Positions 54,874 through 64,000 of a stretch of DNA of 64,000 nucleotides are shown in pieces. The position numbers were made by a program, and so were the translations under genes. The notes under the pieces are model-generated. The model had not been told where the DNA came from, searched no databases, and was given only the letters and a program-made list of their open reading frames with translations. This stretch comes from Thiohalocapsa sp. ML1. GTDB lineage: Bacteria > Pseudomonadota > Gammaproteobacteria > Chromatiales > Chromatiaceae. Position 1 is the stretch's first letter. Every line of letters starts with the position of its first letter. The DNA lies in assembly GCF_001469165.1 (NCBI RefSeq), contig NZ_JABX01000004.1, positions 153,035 through 217,034 of the forward strand, read 5' to 3'.

Positions 54874-57800
54874 GCCAAAGCGCGTCGTCCATGCTGCCGC
54901 CGGCGGAGCTTGCCGCCGTTGCCTCCCCCCTCGCCCCCCCGCTGCCCGCCGCCACCGGCGAGCGCCTGCTGTGGGGCCGGCTCTACGGCGCGGCCGCGGC
55001 GCTCGCCATCGCCAACGCGGCGACCCGAGCCAACCGACCCATCCTCGCCGCCGTGCCGGACATGCCGGCGGCGGAGCGCCTGCGCGAGGCGCTCGGCTTC
55101 TTTCTGGATGGCGCCGACTGCCCGGTGCTGACCTTCCCGGACTGGGAGACGCTGCCCTACGACGTCTTCTCCCCGCTGCCGGAACTGGTCTCCGAGCGGC
55201 TCCTGACCCTGCACCGGCTGCCGGCGCTGACCCGCGGCGTGCTGGTGGTGCCGGTGGCAACGCTGTTGCAGCGCCTGCCGCCGCGGAGCTTCATCGACGG
55301 CCATGCGCTGGTGCTCGGCGTCGGCGACCGGCTGGACCTGGACGCCACCCGCGCGCGGCTGACCCGCTCCGGCTACCAAACCGTGTCCCAGGTCATCGCC
55401 CACGGCGAGCTCGCCGTGCGCGGCGCGCTGCTCGATGTGTTCCCGATGGGCAGCCAGTTGCCGCTGCGCATTGATCTATTCGACGACGAGATCGAGTCCA
55501 TCCGCACCTTCGACCCGGACAGCCAGCGCTCGCTGGAGAAGCTGACGGAGGTACGCATGCTGCCGGCACGCGAATACCCCACCGACGAGGAGGGCATCGC
55601 CGGCTTCCGCCAGCGCTGGCGCGCGACCATCGACGCGGACCCCAAGGCCAGCATCATCTACCGCGAGGTGTCCGAGGGCCGCATGCCGGGCGGCATCGAG
55701 TACTACCTGCCGCTCTTTTTCGACGAGACGGCGACGCTGTTCGACTACCTGCCGGACGCGACGCTGGCCTTCGAGCACGCCGAGGTGAGCGACGCCGCCG
55801 ACGATGCGCTGGCCCGCATCGAAGAGCGTTATGAACAGCGCCGCCACGATGCTGAGCGCCCGCTGCTGCCGCCCGCGCGCCTGTACTTAAGCCGCGACGA
55901 CCTGGCCGCGCGCCTGAACGACCGCGCCGGCGTCTGCTGGCAGTCCGCGGAGGTGCCGTCGCGCCGCAAGGGCTACGGGGCCGTGCACAACTTCGACACC
56001 GCCACGCCGCCGGCGCTGTCCATCCAGGCCCGCGCCGAGCAGCCGGCGGCGGCGCTCAAGGCCTTCCTTGATCCGCCGGGCCGGCGCACGCTGCTCATCG
56101 CCGAGAGCACCGGCCGGCGCGAGCTGCTGCTGGAGGCGCTCGCGGGCTTCCGCATCCAGCCCAAGCCCGTGTCGGGCTGGCAGGATTTTCTGACCGCAGA
56201 CATGCCCGTCGCTATCACCGTCGCCCCGCTGGAGCAGCCACTGGTGCTGCCGGCCGGCGCGGACGAGCTTGCGATCATCACCGAGACGCAGCTCTACGGC
56301 GAGCGCGTGCGCCAGGAGCGCCGACGCAAGACCAAAGCCCGCGAAGGCGAGGCCGTGGTGCGCAACCTCACCGAGCTGCACGAGGGCGCGCCGGTGGTGC
56401 ACGAGGAGCACGGCGTCGGGCGCTTTCTAGGGCTCCAAACCATCGCGGTGGGCGGCCAGAAGGCCGAGTTCCTGGCGCTGGAATACGCGAAGGGCGACAA
56501 GCTCTACGTGCCGGTCAGCTCGCTGCACCTGATCTCGCGCTACACCGGCGCCGCGCCCGAGAACGCCCCGCTGCACCGCCTCGGCAGCGACCTGTGGGAC
56601 AAGGTCAAGCGCAAGGCCGCGCAGAAAGCCTACGACGTCGCCGCGGAGCTGCTCGACATCTATGCCCGGCGCGCGGCGCGCGAGGGCATCGCCTTCCCGG
56701 ACCCGGGGGCGGAGTACATCGAGTTCGCCGGCGCCTTCGAGTTCGAGGAGACGCCGGACCAGCAGCGCGCCATCGACGCCATCATGCAGGACATGGCCGA
56801 CCCCAAGCCCATGGACCGCGTCGTCTGCGGCGATGTCGGCTTCGGCAAGACCGAGGTCGCCATGCGCGCCGCCTTCGTCGCCGTCAGCGGCGGGCGCCAA
56901 GTGGCCGTGCTGGTGCCCACCACCCTGCTCGCCCAGCAGCACTACCAGAACTTCGCCGACCGCTTCGCGGACTGGCCCGTGAAGGTCGAGAGCCTGTCGC
57001 GTTTTCGCAATCCGAAGGAGACCAAGGCGGTCATGGACGGGCTGGCCAACGGCACCGTGGACATCGTCGTCGGCACCCACAAGCTGCTCCAGGGCAGCAC
57101 CCGGTTCAAGAACCTAGGCCTCGCCATCATCGACGAGGAGCACCGCTTCGGCGTCCGCCACAAGGAGCAGCTCAAGAACCTGCGCGCCGAGGTGGACGTG
57201 CTCACGCTCACCGCCACGCCGATCCCGCGCACGCTGAACATGGCCATGTCGGGCATGCGGGACCTGTCGATCATCGCCACGCCGCCGGTGGAGCGCCACC
57301 CGATCAAGACCTTCGTCACGCCCTGGAACGACGTGCTCATCCAAGAGGCCTGCCAGCGCGAGATCGCCCGCGGCGGCCAGGTGTACTTCCTGCACAACGA
57401 GGTCGAGACCATCGAGAACATGGCGCAGAAGGTCGAGGCCCTGGTGCCGAGCGCTCGGGTGGAATTCGCCCACGGCCAAATGCGCGAGAAGGAGCTGGAG
57501 CGCGTGATGCGGGACTTCTACCACCGCCGCTTCAACGTGCTCGTGTGCACCACCATCGTCGAATCCGGCATCGACGTGCCGAGCGCCAACACCATCGTCA
57601 TCAACCGGGCCGACAAGCTGGGCTTGGCCCAATTGCATCAGCTCCGCGGTCGCGTCGGGCGCTCCCATCACCGCGCCTATGCGTACTTGATCACCCCGCC
57701 GCCCAAGACCATGACCGAGGACGCCAAAAAGCGCCTGGAGGCCATCGAGTCGCTGGAGGACCTGGGCGCCGGCTTCACGCTGGCCACGCATGATCTCGAA

Positions 57801-58385
57801 ATCCGCGGCGCCGGCGAGCTATTGGGCGAGGAGCAATCCGGCCAGATCCACGAGATCGGCTTCACGCTCTACATGGATCTCTTAGAGCGCGCCGTCCAAG
57901 CCCTCAAGGCCGGCAAGACCCCGGAGCTCGACCGCCCGCTCGACCACGGCGCCGAGATCGACTTGGGCCTGCCGGCGCTGCTGCCCGACGACTACCTGCC
58001 CGATGTCCACACCCGGCTTGTCACCTACAAGCGCATCGCCAGCGCCGCCGACCCCGGCGAGCTGAAGGACCTGCAAGTCGAGATGATCGACCGCTTCGGT
58101 CTATTGCCCGAGCCCACCAAGAACCTCTTCGCCATCACCGCCCTCAAGCTCAAGGTGCAGCCGCTCGGCATCAGAAAGCTCGAAGCCGGCCCTAAAGGCG
58201 GGCGCATCCTATTCGGCGAGCAACCCAACATCGACCACATGAAGCTCATTGCGCTCATTCAATCGCGCCCCAAGGATTACAAGCTCGACCAAGCCGCCGG
58301 CGCACTGCGGTTCAACATGGACATGGCCGACCCGGCCAAGCGGATTGCGCAGGTGGAGACGGTGGTGGGGAAGTTGGCGGGGTGA
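54870..58385 (+). CDS. mfd: Transcription-repair coupling factor
   Basis: An 1171-residue Mfd, full length for the family. The N-terminal UvrB-like part (TFPDWETLPYDVFSPLPELV, about residues 90-110), the RNA-polymerase-interaction domain (VHEEHGVGRFLGLQ, about 509), and the RecG-like translocase (GDVGFGKTEVAMRAA, DEEHRFGVRHKEQ, GRVGRSHHRAYAYL) are all present. It removes stalled RNA polymerase and recruits UvrA. Its ATG overlaps the stop of the PstS-like gene, so the two are probably translated together. Confidence 0.96.
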   Translation: MSQSASSMLPPAELAAVASPLAPPLPAATGERLLWGRLYGAAAALAIANAATRANRPILAAVPDMPAAERLREALGFFLDGADCPVLTFPDWETLPYDVFSPLPELVSERLLTLHRLPALTRGVLVVPVATLLQRLPPRSFIDGHALVLGVGDRLDLDATRARLTRSGYQTVSQVIAHGELAVRGALLDVFPMGSQLPLRIDLFDDEIESIRTFDPDSQRSLEKLTEVRMLPAREYPTDEEGIAGFRQRWRATIDADPKASIIYREVSEGRMPGGIEYYLPLFFDETATLFDYLPDATLAFEHAEVSDAADDALARIEERYEQRRHDAERPLLPPARLYLSRDDLAARLNDRAGVCWQSAEVPSRRKGYGAVHNFDTATPPALSIQARAEQPAAALKAFLDPPGRRTLLIAESTGRRELLLEALAGFRIQPKPVSGWQDFLTADMPVAITVAPLEQPLVLPAGADELAIITETQLYGERVRQERRRKTKAREGEAVVRNLTELHEGAPVVHEEHGVGRFLGLQTIAVGGQKAEFLALEYAKGDKLYVPVSSLHLISRYTGAAPENAPLHRLGSDLWDKVKRKAAQKAYDVAAELLDIYARRAAREGIAFPDPGAEYIEFAGAFEFEETPDQQRAIDAIMQDMADPKPMDRVVCGDVGFGKTEVAMRAAFVAVSGGRQVAVLVPTTLLAQQHYQNFADRFADWPVKVESLSRFRNPKETKAVMDGLANGTVDIVVGTHKLLQGSTRFKNLGLAIIDEEHRFGVRHKEQLKNLRAEVDVLTLTATPIPRTLNMAMSGMRDLSIIATPPVERHPIKTFVTPWNDVLIQEACQREIARGGQVYFLHNEVETIENMAQKVEALVPSARVEFAHGQMREKELERVMRDFYHRRFNVLVCTTIVESGIDVPSANTIVINRADKLGLAQLHQLRGRVGRSHHRAYAYLITPPPKTMTEDAKKRLEAIESLEDLGAGFTLATHDLEIRGAGELLGEEQSGQIHEIGFTLYMDLLERAVQALKAGKTPELDRPLDHGAEIDLGLPALLPDDYLPDVHTRLVTYKRIASAADPGELKDLQVEMIDRFGLLPEPTKNLFAITALKLKVQPLGIRKLEAGPKGGRILFGEQPNIDHMKLIALIQSRPKDYKLDQAAGALRFNMDMADPAKRIAQVETVVGKLAG

Positions 58386-58475
58386 GCGCCCACCGGCACC
58401 CGACCGGGCACTTGCTCCGGCTTGCCCGAAGCGCGAGCATGACCCTCAGGGCACCAGAGCGCCGAGACCGCCACC

Positions 58476-58742
58476 ATGAACCTGACGCTGAACATCCCGG
58501 ATCCGCTGCTGAGACAACTCGAAGCCGTCTGCGACGACGTGCCCCGTGCCGTGCTGGAGGGCTTTGCCGCCGATGCCTATCGGACCAGCACCTTGTCCCG
58601 CGCCGAGGTCGGACAGCTCTTGGAGCACGCATCCGCTTGGCAGACGGAAGCATTTCTCTCGGCCCGCGATGCATGGCCCGCCCCAACCTTCGACGAGGTC
58701 GCGGCGGATCTGTCCGCGCTGCGTGAAATCCCGCACCCGTGA
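58476..58742 (+). CDS. UPF0175-type antitoxin
   Basis: An 88-residue protein of the UPF0175 family. It has MNLTLNIPDPLLRQL, RAVLEGFAADAYRTSTLSRAEV (a DNA-binding-like helix pair) and WQTEAFLSARDAWP. This family is the usual partner of DUF3368 PIN-like proteins. The PIN gene starts inside its stop codon (GTGA), which supports a toxin-antitoxin pair. It lies 90 bases after mfd. Confidence 0.8.
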   Translation: MNLTLNIPDPLLRQLEAVCDDVPRAVLEGFAADAYRTSTLSRAEVGQLLEHASAWQTEAFLSARDAWPAPTFDEVAADLSALREIPHP

Positions 58743-59230
58743 CCGTCGTCAGCGACACATCGGTTCTGCGCTATCTCGTCACCCTTGGCCAAGCCGAGCT
58801 TCTGCCACGACGCTTCGGCAAGCTGCTGCTATCGCCCGAGGTCGCCGACGAATGCCGCCATGCTTCGTCCCCGGCGGCACTGCGGAGCTTCATCGACAGC
58901 GCTCCCGCCTGGCTCGATATCGAGTCCGCCCCGTTGCTCGCCGTTCCCGGCCTGGAACGCCTCGATCGCGGCGAATCCGCTGCCATCCGCCTCGCCCTTC
59001 ACCGCAAAGCCGACCTGCTGCTGATCGACGAGCGCATCGGCCGGAGCGTCGCGGCGAGCGCCGGACTGCGCGTCAGCGGCACCCTGGGCGTGCTCGCCGA
59101 TGCCGCCGAGCGCGGCTGGCTCGACTTCGACCTGCACGTCCAGCGCCTGCTGGCCGAAACCAACTTTCGCGTTTCGCCGCAGGTGATCGAAGCCGTGCGC
59201 GGCCTGCTGCAAAACAGCGCCACCGAGTGA
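58739..59230 (+). CDS. DUF3368 PIN-domain toxin
   Basis: A 163-residue PIN-like protein, a predicted metal-dependent ribonuclease. Acidic residues sit where the family has them: SDTSVLRYL (Asp6), LDRGESAAIRLA and LLLIDERIGRSVA. VSGTLGVLADAAERGWLD is typical of DUF3368. The start is the GTG at 58739, overlapping the antitoxin stop. RNA target unknown. Confidence 0.8.
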   Translation: MTVVSDTSVLRYLVTLGQAELLPRRFGKLLLSPEVADECRHASSPAALRSFIDSAPAWLDIESAPLLAVPGLERLDRGESAAIRLALHRKADLLLIDERIGRSVAASAGLRVSGTLGVLADAAERGWLDFDLHVQRLLAETNFRVSPQVIEAVRGLLQNSATE

Positions 59231-59265
59231 GGCTCCTCCGACGACGCCTCGGATGCCCAACCGGA

Positions 59266-60717
59266 TCATGTCCGACCAGACGACCCCCCGGCCGGGTTCA
59301 TCCGCATGGCTCGCAACGCCGTCGCTGCATCTGCCTGCAAATGCGCGAGCGTCCGTCCGGGGTCGAGTACCCCACTGCGCTCCGGACCCGGGGATGCCGC
59401 CAGCCGCTCGATAGTCTGCTCCGCGTTGGGATGTCCCGTCGCCGCGATCGCTCTTAGGATGTATCCGCGCATCAGCCAATCCGCAGTGCCCCAGCTGCGT
59501 TCGAGGTACGGCAGTCCATCGGGTTTGCCGATCTCGCCCAAGGCGACGGCGGCCCGCTCGCGCAGACCCAGGCTGGACTCGGTGCTCGCAACCAATTCTC
59601 CAAGTGCCCGCACGGCCCGCGCGTCACGCGCTCTGGCCAATGCAGCAACTGCGACGGCCCGCACCCGCGGGTCTGGATCGGCTACCGCGGCACCAAGGGC
59701 ATCCGCGGCATCTGGGGATTCGAGCCCCGACAGCGCTTGGACGATGGCAAGCCGATATTTCGGGTCGCGTGTTCGAGCAAGGCGTCGCACGAGGCCGGCC
59801 GCATCACCGCAAGCCCGCAAGCGTTCCAGAACACGGGCGCGCCGCGACCGATGCCGAATCGCCAGAGTTGTTGCCACCACCGCAATGCACGCCACGAACA
59901 CCGAGCCCAGCGCCGTCGGCAGCGCTGTCCGAGTCGGCCGAAGACTATCCACTGCAGCTCCGGTATCCGCGGAAGTCTCGGGCTGTCTGCCCGGCAGGCG
60001 TCCGGCAGCCGCCGGTGCAAGGCGCGGCGCGGCGAAAGCGCCCGAGTCGCCAGCAGACCGCGATCCCGATAACGACATGTCCCGCGTTGCGGGGACTACC
60101 GATTCCGTGATGTGTTGCCCGGTGACCCCACCCACCCTGGCGGATGGCGCCGCAGTCTCATGCTGGTCTATGTCCGCGGCATCGATTATCTCCTGCGCGT
60201 CTGAACGGTGATGCGCCGCACCCTCATTCTCCGGAGACTTCAGCCCGCGCATTGGCCCGGGAGTCGCCTGCATCACCTGCGCCCGGGCGATCCCGACCTC
60301 CGTTTCCAACGCCTCGATCGTATCGGGATCGGCGCGGCCGGTGACCGGCAGCCCGTGATCTGACTGGAACCGCCGCAACGCCGCCGGCACCGCTGAACGG
60401 CGCTCGGCGTCGGTGGAGCCCGAGTAGTCGGCATATCCCAACGCATCGAGCGCATCAGTCGCGCGCGAACGCGTTACTTCCAACCGCTTCAGGGTACCGT
60501 CGTCGACACGCCTCGTCGTAACCAAACCATGATCCGCTTGGTAGGCCTGCAACGCGTCGAGGGTTTTGCGGCCGATCAGGCCGTCCACAGGCCCTGGGTC
60601 GTAGCCCTGCGTCGCGAGCAGATCTTGGGCACGCTCGGTGTTTGCCGACAACGCAGCAGCCTCGGCGACCAGCACGACCAACGTCCCCAGCAACGCGCCT
60701 GCGATGTGTTTAACCAT
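59266..60717 (-). CDS. Peptidoglycan-binding/HEAT-repeat membrane protein
   Basis: A 483-residue protein with a signal-type N-terminus (about 1-24), two peptidoglycan-binding-like modules (LLATQGYDPGPVDGLIG near 32 and LRRFQSDHGLPVTGRADPDTI near 114), a low-complexity linker, one helix near residue 275 (GSVFVACIAVVATTLAI) and a C-terminal set of HEAT-like repeats (RLARTRDPKYRLAIVQAL, DPRVRAVAVAALARA). It would link the cell wall to a cytoplasmic scaffold. A GGGGGA lies ahead of the ATG at 60717. It diverges from the split gene at 60809. Confidence 0.7.
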   Translation of the reverse strand: MVKHIAGALLGTLVVLVAEAAALSANTERAQDLLATQGYDPGPVDGLIGRKTLDALQAYQADHGLVTTRRVDDGTLKRLEVTRSRATDALDALGYADYSGSTDAERRSAVPAALRRFQSDHGLPVTGRADPDTIEALETEVGIARAQVMQATPGPMRGLKSPENEGAAHHRSDAQEIIDAADIDQHETAAPSARVGGVTGQHITESVVPATRDMSLSGSRSAGDSGAFAAPRLAPAAAGRLPGRQPETSADTGAAVDSLRPTRTALPTALGSVFVACIAVVATTLAIRHRSRRARVLERLRACGDAAGLVRRLARTRDPKYRLAIVQALSGLESPDAADALGAAVADPDPRVRAVAVAALARARDARAVRALGELVASTESSLGLRERAAVALGEIGKPDGLPYLERSWGTADWLMRGYILRAIAATGHPNAEQTIERLAASPGPERSGVLDPGRTLAHLQADAATALRAMRMNPAGGSSGRT

Positions 60718-60808
60718 CAATCCCCCGATTCTCGGTTGCGCGAATGTCTCTTCGGCGCTTACGATTTTCCCTGATACCTAGGATTCGCACCGACGTGGAA
60801 ATCGCACG

Positions 60809-61446
60809 ATGTTGGCCGGCCAACGGAATTTTGCCAGAACACTCGAACTGCGCGACGCGAGCAGCTCAATGCTCGATGCCGGCAGACTGGGCGGGGCCCT
60901 CGCACTTTACCTCGCCGAATACGACGCATTCTCAACGCGATCACTTTACGAGTGGCGATTGGCCCACTCGCTCGTGACGAGCACCACAGATCCGGAGCTC
61001 CGTTGGCCGCAGCATTGGCCGGACGACCTGCTGGCGCGCGACTCCGGCGGTACGCTGTGCTTCATCGTTTCCCAACTTCTCGGCGTCGACATCTCCCCGC
61101 CACCGGTCTTGCACGCGGCCCGGTCGCTGACACCCAAACAACGGCTGCTGCTGGCGATCGCCTGGATCCTGCGTCCGGACTGCGCCTGTTTGAGCAGCGC
61201 AGAGATCCGGCGGCCCCTCGCCGAGCAGCTTGCGAGCAATCCGGATACCCATGCCAAACTCCTGCTCGCCGCGGCCTGCTGCGATGACTCGGAGCTGATC
61301 ACTACGTTACGGCCCCGATGGGAACGGCGCGGCATCCTGCGCCCCACGGCGGAAGAGCTTGTGCTCTCCGGCCTCGATCATGCACTCCTCGCCGAGATTG
61401 CACTCGCGTCCCTGCCGACCATCCTGGCCAGGGTTTCGGACATTAA
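60809..61446 (+). pseudogene. Unknown gene, 5' part, split by an insertion sequence
   Basis: The first 212 codons of an unrecognised, mostly helical protein (MLAGQRNFARTLELRDASS at the start). The frame runs into the insertion sequence and would stop eight codons inside it, at 61471. If the element and one TTAA copy are removed, the frame continues without a stop to the window end at 64000, giving at least 369 residues. It diverges from the peptidoglycan-binding/HEAT gene. Its original function is unknown. Confidence 0.75.
61443..61446. repeat. Target-site duplication, left copy
   Basis: TTAA directly before the left inverted repeat of the insertion sequence; the matching TTAA is at 63528-63531. 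Other choices of element edge are possible because TTAA continues the end symmetry. Confidence 0.5.
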
Positions 61447-63527
61447 CCCATATTTAACCTGGCCCCATTGATATTCGCCGTTTCTGGCGGGTAAGTGCCC
61501 GATTCCTTTGTACACAGGTGCCTCGGCAGGCGAAGTAGTGCCATAACATTCAAAGGGGCCGGTTGCCTTGCGGCGTGCCGTGGTCTAGCGTTTGGGGCAT
61601 GTATATCCGCCGCACCCACACGCGCAACACCGCCACGGGCGAGCGCTACTACACGTATCGATTGGTGCGCTCGCAGCGCGTGGGGGGGAAGGTCCGGCAA
61701 GTCACGTTGTTGAACCTGGGCCGGCATTTCGCGATACCGCAGGCGGATTGGCCAACGTTGTGCGCGCGCCTGGAGGAGATCCTCAGCGGCCAAGAGGTCC
61801 TGCTCGGCGGCTGCGGCTCGCTGCTGATCGAGCGCGAGGCGCAACGCCTGGCGGCGCAGTTGTTGGCGCGCGCGCAGGCGCCGAGCGCCGAGCCGGCGCC
61901 GGGCGCGCAGCCGAGCGCCGAGGTGCACAGCGTCGAGATCGATTCCCTGACGCTCGCGCGCCCGCGCACCGTGGGGGTGGAGGCGCTCGGGCTGTGGGCG
62001 ATGGCGCAGGTGGACTTCGTCGCCCTGCTGGAGCGGTTGGGACTGACCGGGCCGCAACGCGCCGCCGTCGTGGGCGTGATCGTGGGGCGCATGGCCGCGC
62101 CGGGCTCGGAGCTGGCCACGCAACGGTGGTTGTGCGAGCGCAGTGCCTTGGGCGAGCTGCTCGATGTGGACTTCGAGGCCATGAGCCTCATGCAGCTCTA
62201 CCGGGCCGGCGATGTGCTCATGCGCCATCGCGCGGCGCTGGAGAAGGCCGTGTTCGCCCGCGTGAGCGAGCTGTTCGGGCTCGACTGGACGGTGACGCTG
62301 TATGACTTGACCAATACCTACTTCGAGGGCGAGGCGCCGAGCAACCGCAAGGCCCGACGCGGCCACTCCAAGGAGAAACGCAGCGACTGTCCGCTGCTGA
62401 CCTTGGGGCTGGTGCTCGACGGCAGCGGCTTCGTGCGCCGCTCGCAGGTGTTCGACGGCAACGTGGTCGAAGGCGACACCTTGGAGGAGATGCTGCGGGG
62501 GTTGGGGGCGCCGGCGGGGGCCTTGGTGGTGATGGATCGCGGTATCGCCACCGAAGAGAATGTCGCGTGGCTGGGCGCGCAGGGCTACCGCTATCTGGTG
62601 GTCAGCCGCGAGCGCCGACGCCAATTCGACGCGAGCGACGCAATGGATCTGCTCACGGCCGGCGGTGAGCGTGTCGCCGTGCAGCGGGTCGAGGATACCG
62701 ATGCCGGGGAGGTGCGCCTGTACTGTTACTCCGAGTCGCGCGCACGCAAAGAGGAAGGCATCAGCGCGCGGTTCGCCCAGCGCTTCGAGGCGGCGCTGCA
62801 AGCCATGCACGAGGGCCTGAGCCGCCCGCGCACCACCAAGAAGATCGACAAGCTCTGGGAGCGCATCGGCCGGCTGAAGGAGAAGAGCCATGGCGCCGGA
62901 CAGCACTACCACATCGAGATCGTCGCCGACGCCGGCGGCGAGACGGCGCAGGCGATCCGCTGGGAGCGCCGGCCCGTAGCGGGGACCATGGACACCCATC
63001 CCGGGGTCTACTGCCTGCGCACCAATGAGCGCGGCTGGGACGGCGAGCAACTGTGGCGGACCTACATCATGCTCACCGACCTCGAGGCGGTGTTCCGCTC
63101 GTTCAAATCGGAGCTGGGACTGCGCCCGATCTTCCACCACAAGGAAGCGCGCGCCGACGGGCACCTGTTCATCACCGTGCTCGCCTATCAGCTCGTGCAG
63201 CTGATCCGTCGGCGCCTGTCCGTGCAGGGTATCCACGAAAGCTGGAAGCGCCTGCGCGAGACCCTCAACGGCCAGGTACGCGTGACCGCGACCTTCCGCC
63301 GCCCCGACGGCCGCGCACTGCATGTGCGCAAGACCACGCAGGCCGAGCGCGAGCAGTACCGCATCTACCAGGCCCTTGGCATCGACCCCAGTCCGGGCGG
63401 AGTACGCAAGATGCTCGTCTGAGTCGCCGAACATGAAGAATCTCGCGCTTGTAGTGCCACTCGCTGATTTTCTTCAAAGCAACTCTATGAACTGGAAGGG
63501 ATTGCGGGCATACCAGTTAAACTTGGG
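61447..63527 (+). mobile_element. IS1634-like insertion sequence
   Basis: An element of about 2081 bases. Its left end, CCCATATTTAACCTGG, and the complement of its right end, CCCAAGTTTAACTGG, form imperfect inverted repeats, flanked by TTAA on both sides. It encodes one transposase. The reading frame of the host gene is restored exactly when the element and one TTAA are removed, which supports the borders. Confidence 0.75.
61599..63422 (+). CDS. IS1634-family transposase
   Basis: A 607-residue DDE transposase. The opening MYIRRTHTRNTATGERYYTY with VRLVRS-like follow-on and the catalytic pattern YDLTNTYFEG (first Asp), VMDRGIATEENVAWL (second Asp) and LEAVFRSFKSELGLRPIFHH (Glu) are characteristic. 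The reading frame is complete, so the element may still be active. I choose the ATG at 61599; an upstream in-frame start would add 12 residues. GC content is as high as in the host. Confidence 0.85.
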   Translation: MYIRRTHTRNTATGERYYTYRLVRSQRVGGKVRQVTLLNLGRHFAIPQADWPTLCARLEEILSGQEVLLGGCGSLLIEREAQRLAAQLLARAQAPSAEPAPGAQPSAEVHSVEIDSLTLARPRTVGVEALGLWAMAQVDFVALLERLGLTGPQRAAVVGVIVGRMAAPGSELATQRWLCERSALGELLDVDFEAMSLMQLYRAGDVLMRHRAALEKAVFARVSELFGLDWTVTLYDLTNTYFEGEAPSNRKARRGHSKEKRSDCPLLTLGLVLDGSGFVRRSQVFDGNVVEGDTLEEMLRGLGAPAGALVVMDRGIATEENVAWLGAQGYRYLVVSRERRRQFDASDAMDLLTAGGERVAVQRVEDTDAGEVRLYCYSESRARKEEGISARFAQRFEAALQAMHEGLSRPRTTKKIDKLWERIGRLKEKSHGAGQHYHIEIVADAGGETAQAIRWERRPVAGTMDTHPGVYCLRTNERGWDGEQLWRTYIMLTDLEAVFRSFKSELGLRPIFHHKEARADGHLFITVLAYQLVQLIRRRLSVQGIHESWKRLRETLNGQVRVTATFRRPDGRALHVRKTTQAEREQYRIYQALGIDPSPGGVRKMLV

Positions 63528-64000
63528 TTAACACTCGGCTCGGGCTTCTGGAACGCGGCCTTTCGCACGTCGTCGAACGCTACGCCGGCGAGGTGAGCCG
63601 CGAGCGCGACGTGATTCTTCTCATCCTCAACGCCAGCCGGCATTTGCTGTCGCTGACGCTCGACCACATCCAAAGACAACGGACGCTGATGGTGCGACTG
63701 GGAGCCCTCGGGGCGCTCGGGACCTTCGAGGCCAGTTGGGGGCGTGCGCTTAGTGACGAGTACGGAAGACTCTGGCGCCCAACGGGCTGCGCCTTCCCAA
63801 ATCCGGAGTGGCTGTTGTATGCCCTTCAGCGCATCGGCTCCCTGGAGCAGGAGCGGCATCTTCTCCGCACCGCGCACATGGACGGAGCAGCGCCTTGGGT
63901 CCAACTGGCCAAGCGCGCGGTGGTCGATGATGCAAGTCCAGCCCAACTCGTCGACGACTGGAGGCTCCTGTACGAGCGCGACAGCGACGATGAGCGGGTT
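63528..64000 (+). pseudogene. Unknown gene, 3' part after the insertion sequence (runs off the window)
   Basis: From 63533 the frame reads TRLGLLERGLSHVVERYAGE and stays open to base 64000, in phase with the 5' part at 60809-61446 once the insertion is removed. It is helical and leucine-rich (ILNASRHLLSLTLDHIQRQ). No start codon with a binding site is seen after the element, so it is likely not expressed as such. The 3' end is outside the window. Confidence 0.7.

Overview
The window is 64 kb of GC-rich DNA with dense gene packing. The gene content (a complete XrtA/PEP-CTERM-type exopolysaccharide locus, dksA-gluQ, phosphoketolase, glycogen phosphorylase, pst genes, mfd) fits a gammaproteobacterium. 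A purple-sulfur-bacterium-like member of the Chromatiales is my best guess from general resemblance; no rRNA or other lineage marker is present to prove it. I saw no tRNA, rRNA or CRISPR array.

Layout. 0.1-7 kb: a cupin-like protein, a GtrB-type glycosyltransferase, methyltransferase and GtrA set, a GT-C membrane glycosyltransferase, a decayed fragment of a sucrose-phosphorylase-like gene, and a second methyltransferase. 7.2-12.8 kb: a divergent four-gene island made of a GT4 glycosyltransferase plus a GH13 sugar phosphorylase on one side, and a second GT4-type glycosyltransferase plus a HAD hydrolase on the other. 12.9-18.5 kb: a three-gene overlapping operon of a GT-C membrane protein, a large membrane protein with a polysaccharide-lyase-like soluble part, and a GT2-GtrA fusion. 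18.6-35.9 kb: a minus-strand exosortase-A exopolysaccharide operon running from the Wza-like lipoprotein, chain-length protein, tyrosine kinase and outer-membrane barrel to UDP-GlcNAc 2-epimerase, deacetylase, FemAB-like protein, glycosyltransferases, XrtA, amidotransferase, AMP-ligase-like protein and O-antigen-ligase-like protein. No protein with a PEP-CTERM sorting tail and no PrsK/PrsR regulators are in view.

36-47.5 kb: aminotransferase, CbbY-like HAD, dksA, gluQ, phosphoketolase, glycogen phosphorylase, an unknown protein and a Fic-like protein. The gaps between them carry at least six copies of one dispersed repeat built on a GGGCCAA/CCCTTGG heptamer hairpin. 47.5-58.4 kb: pstS-pstC-pstA-pstB-pstS on the minus strand, a 43-residue membrane protein, and a third PstS-like gene whose phosphate-binding loop has been replaced and which overlaps mfd. 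58.5-64 kb: a UPF0175/DUF3368 toxin-antitoxin pair, a peptidoglycan-binding/HEAT membrane protein, and an unknown gene split cleanly by an IS1634-like element inserted at TTAA.

Together, the first 36 kb make and export surface polysaccharide and turn over a glucoside. The middle handles storage carbon (glycogen and phosphoketolase) and phosphate uptake. The last part is accessory and shows recent transposition.
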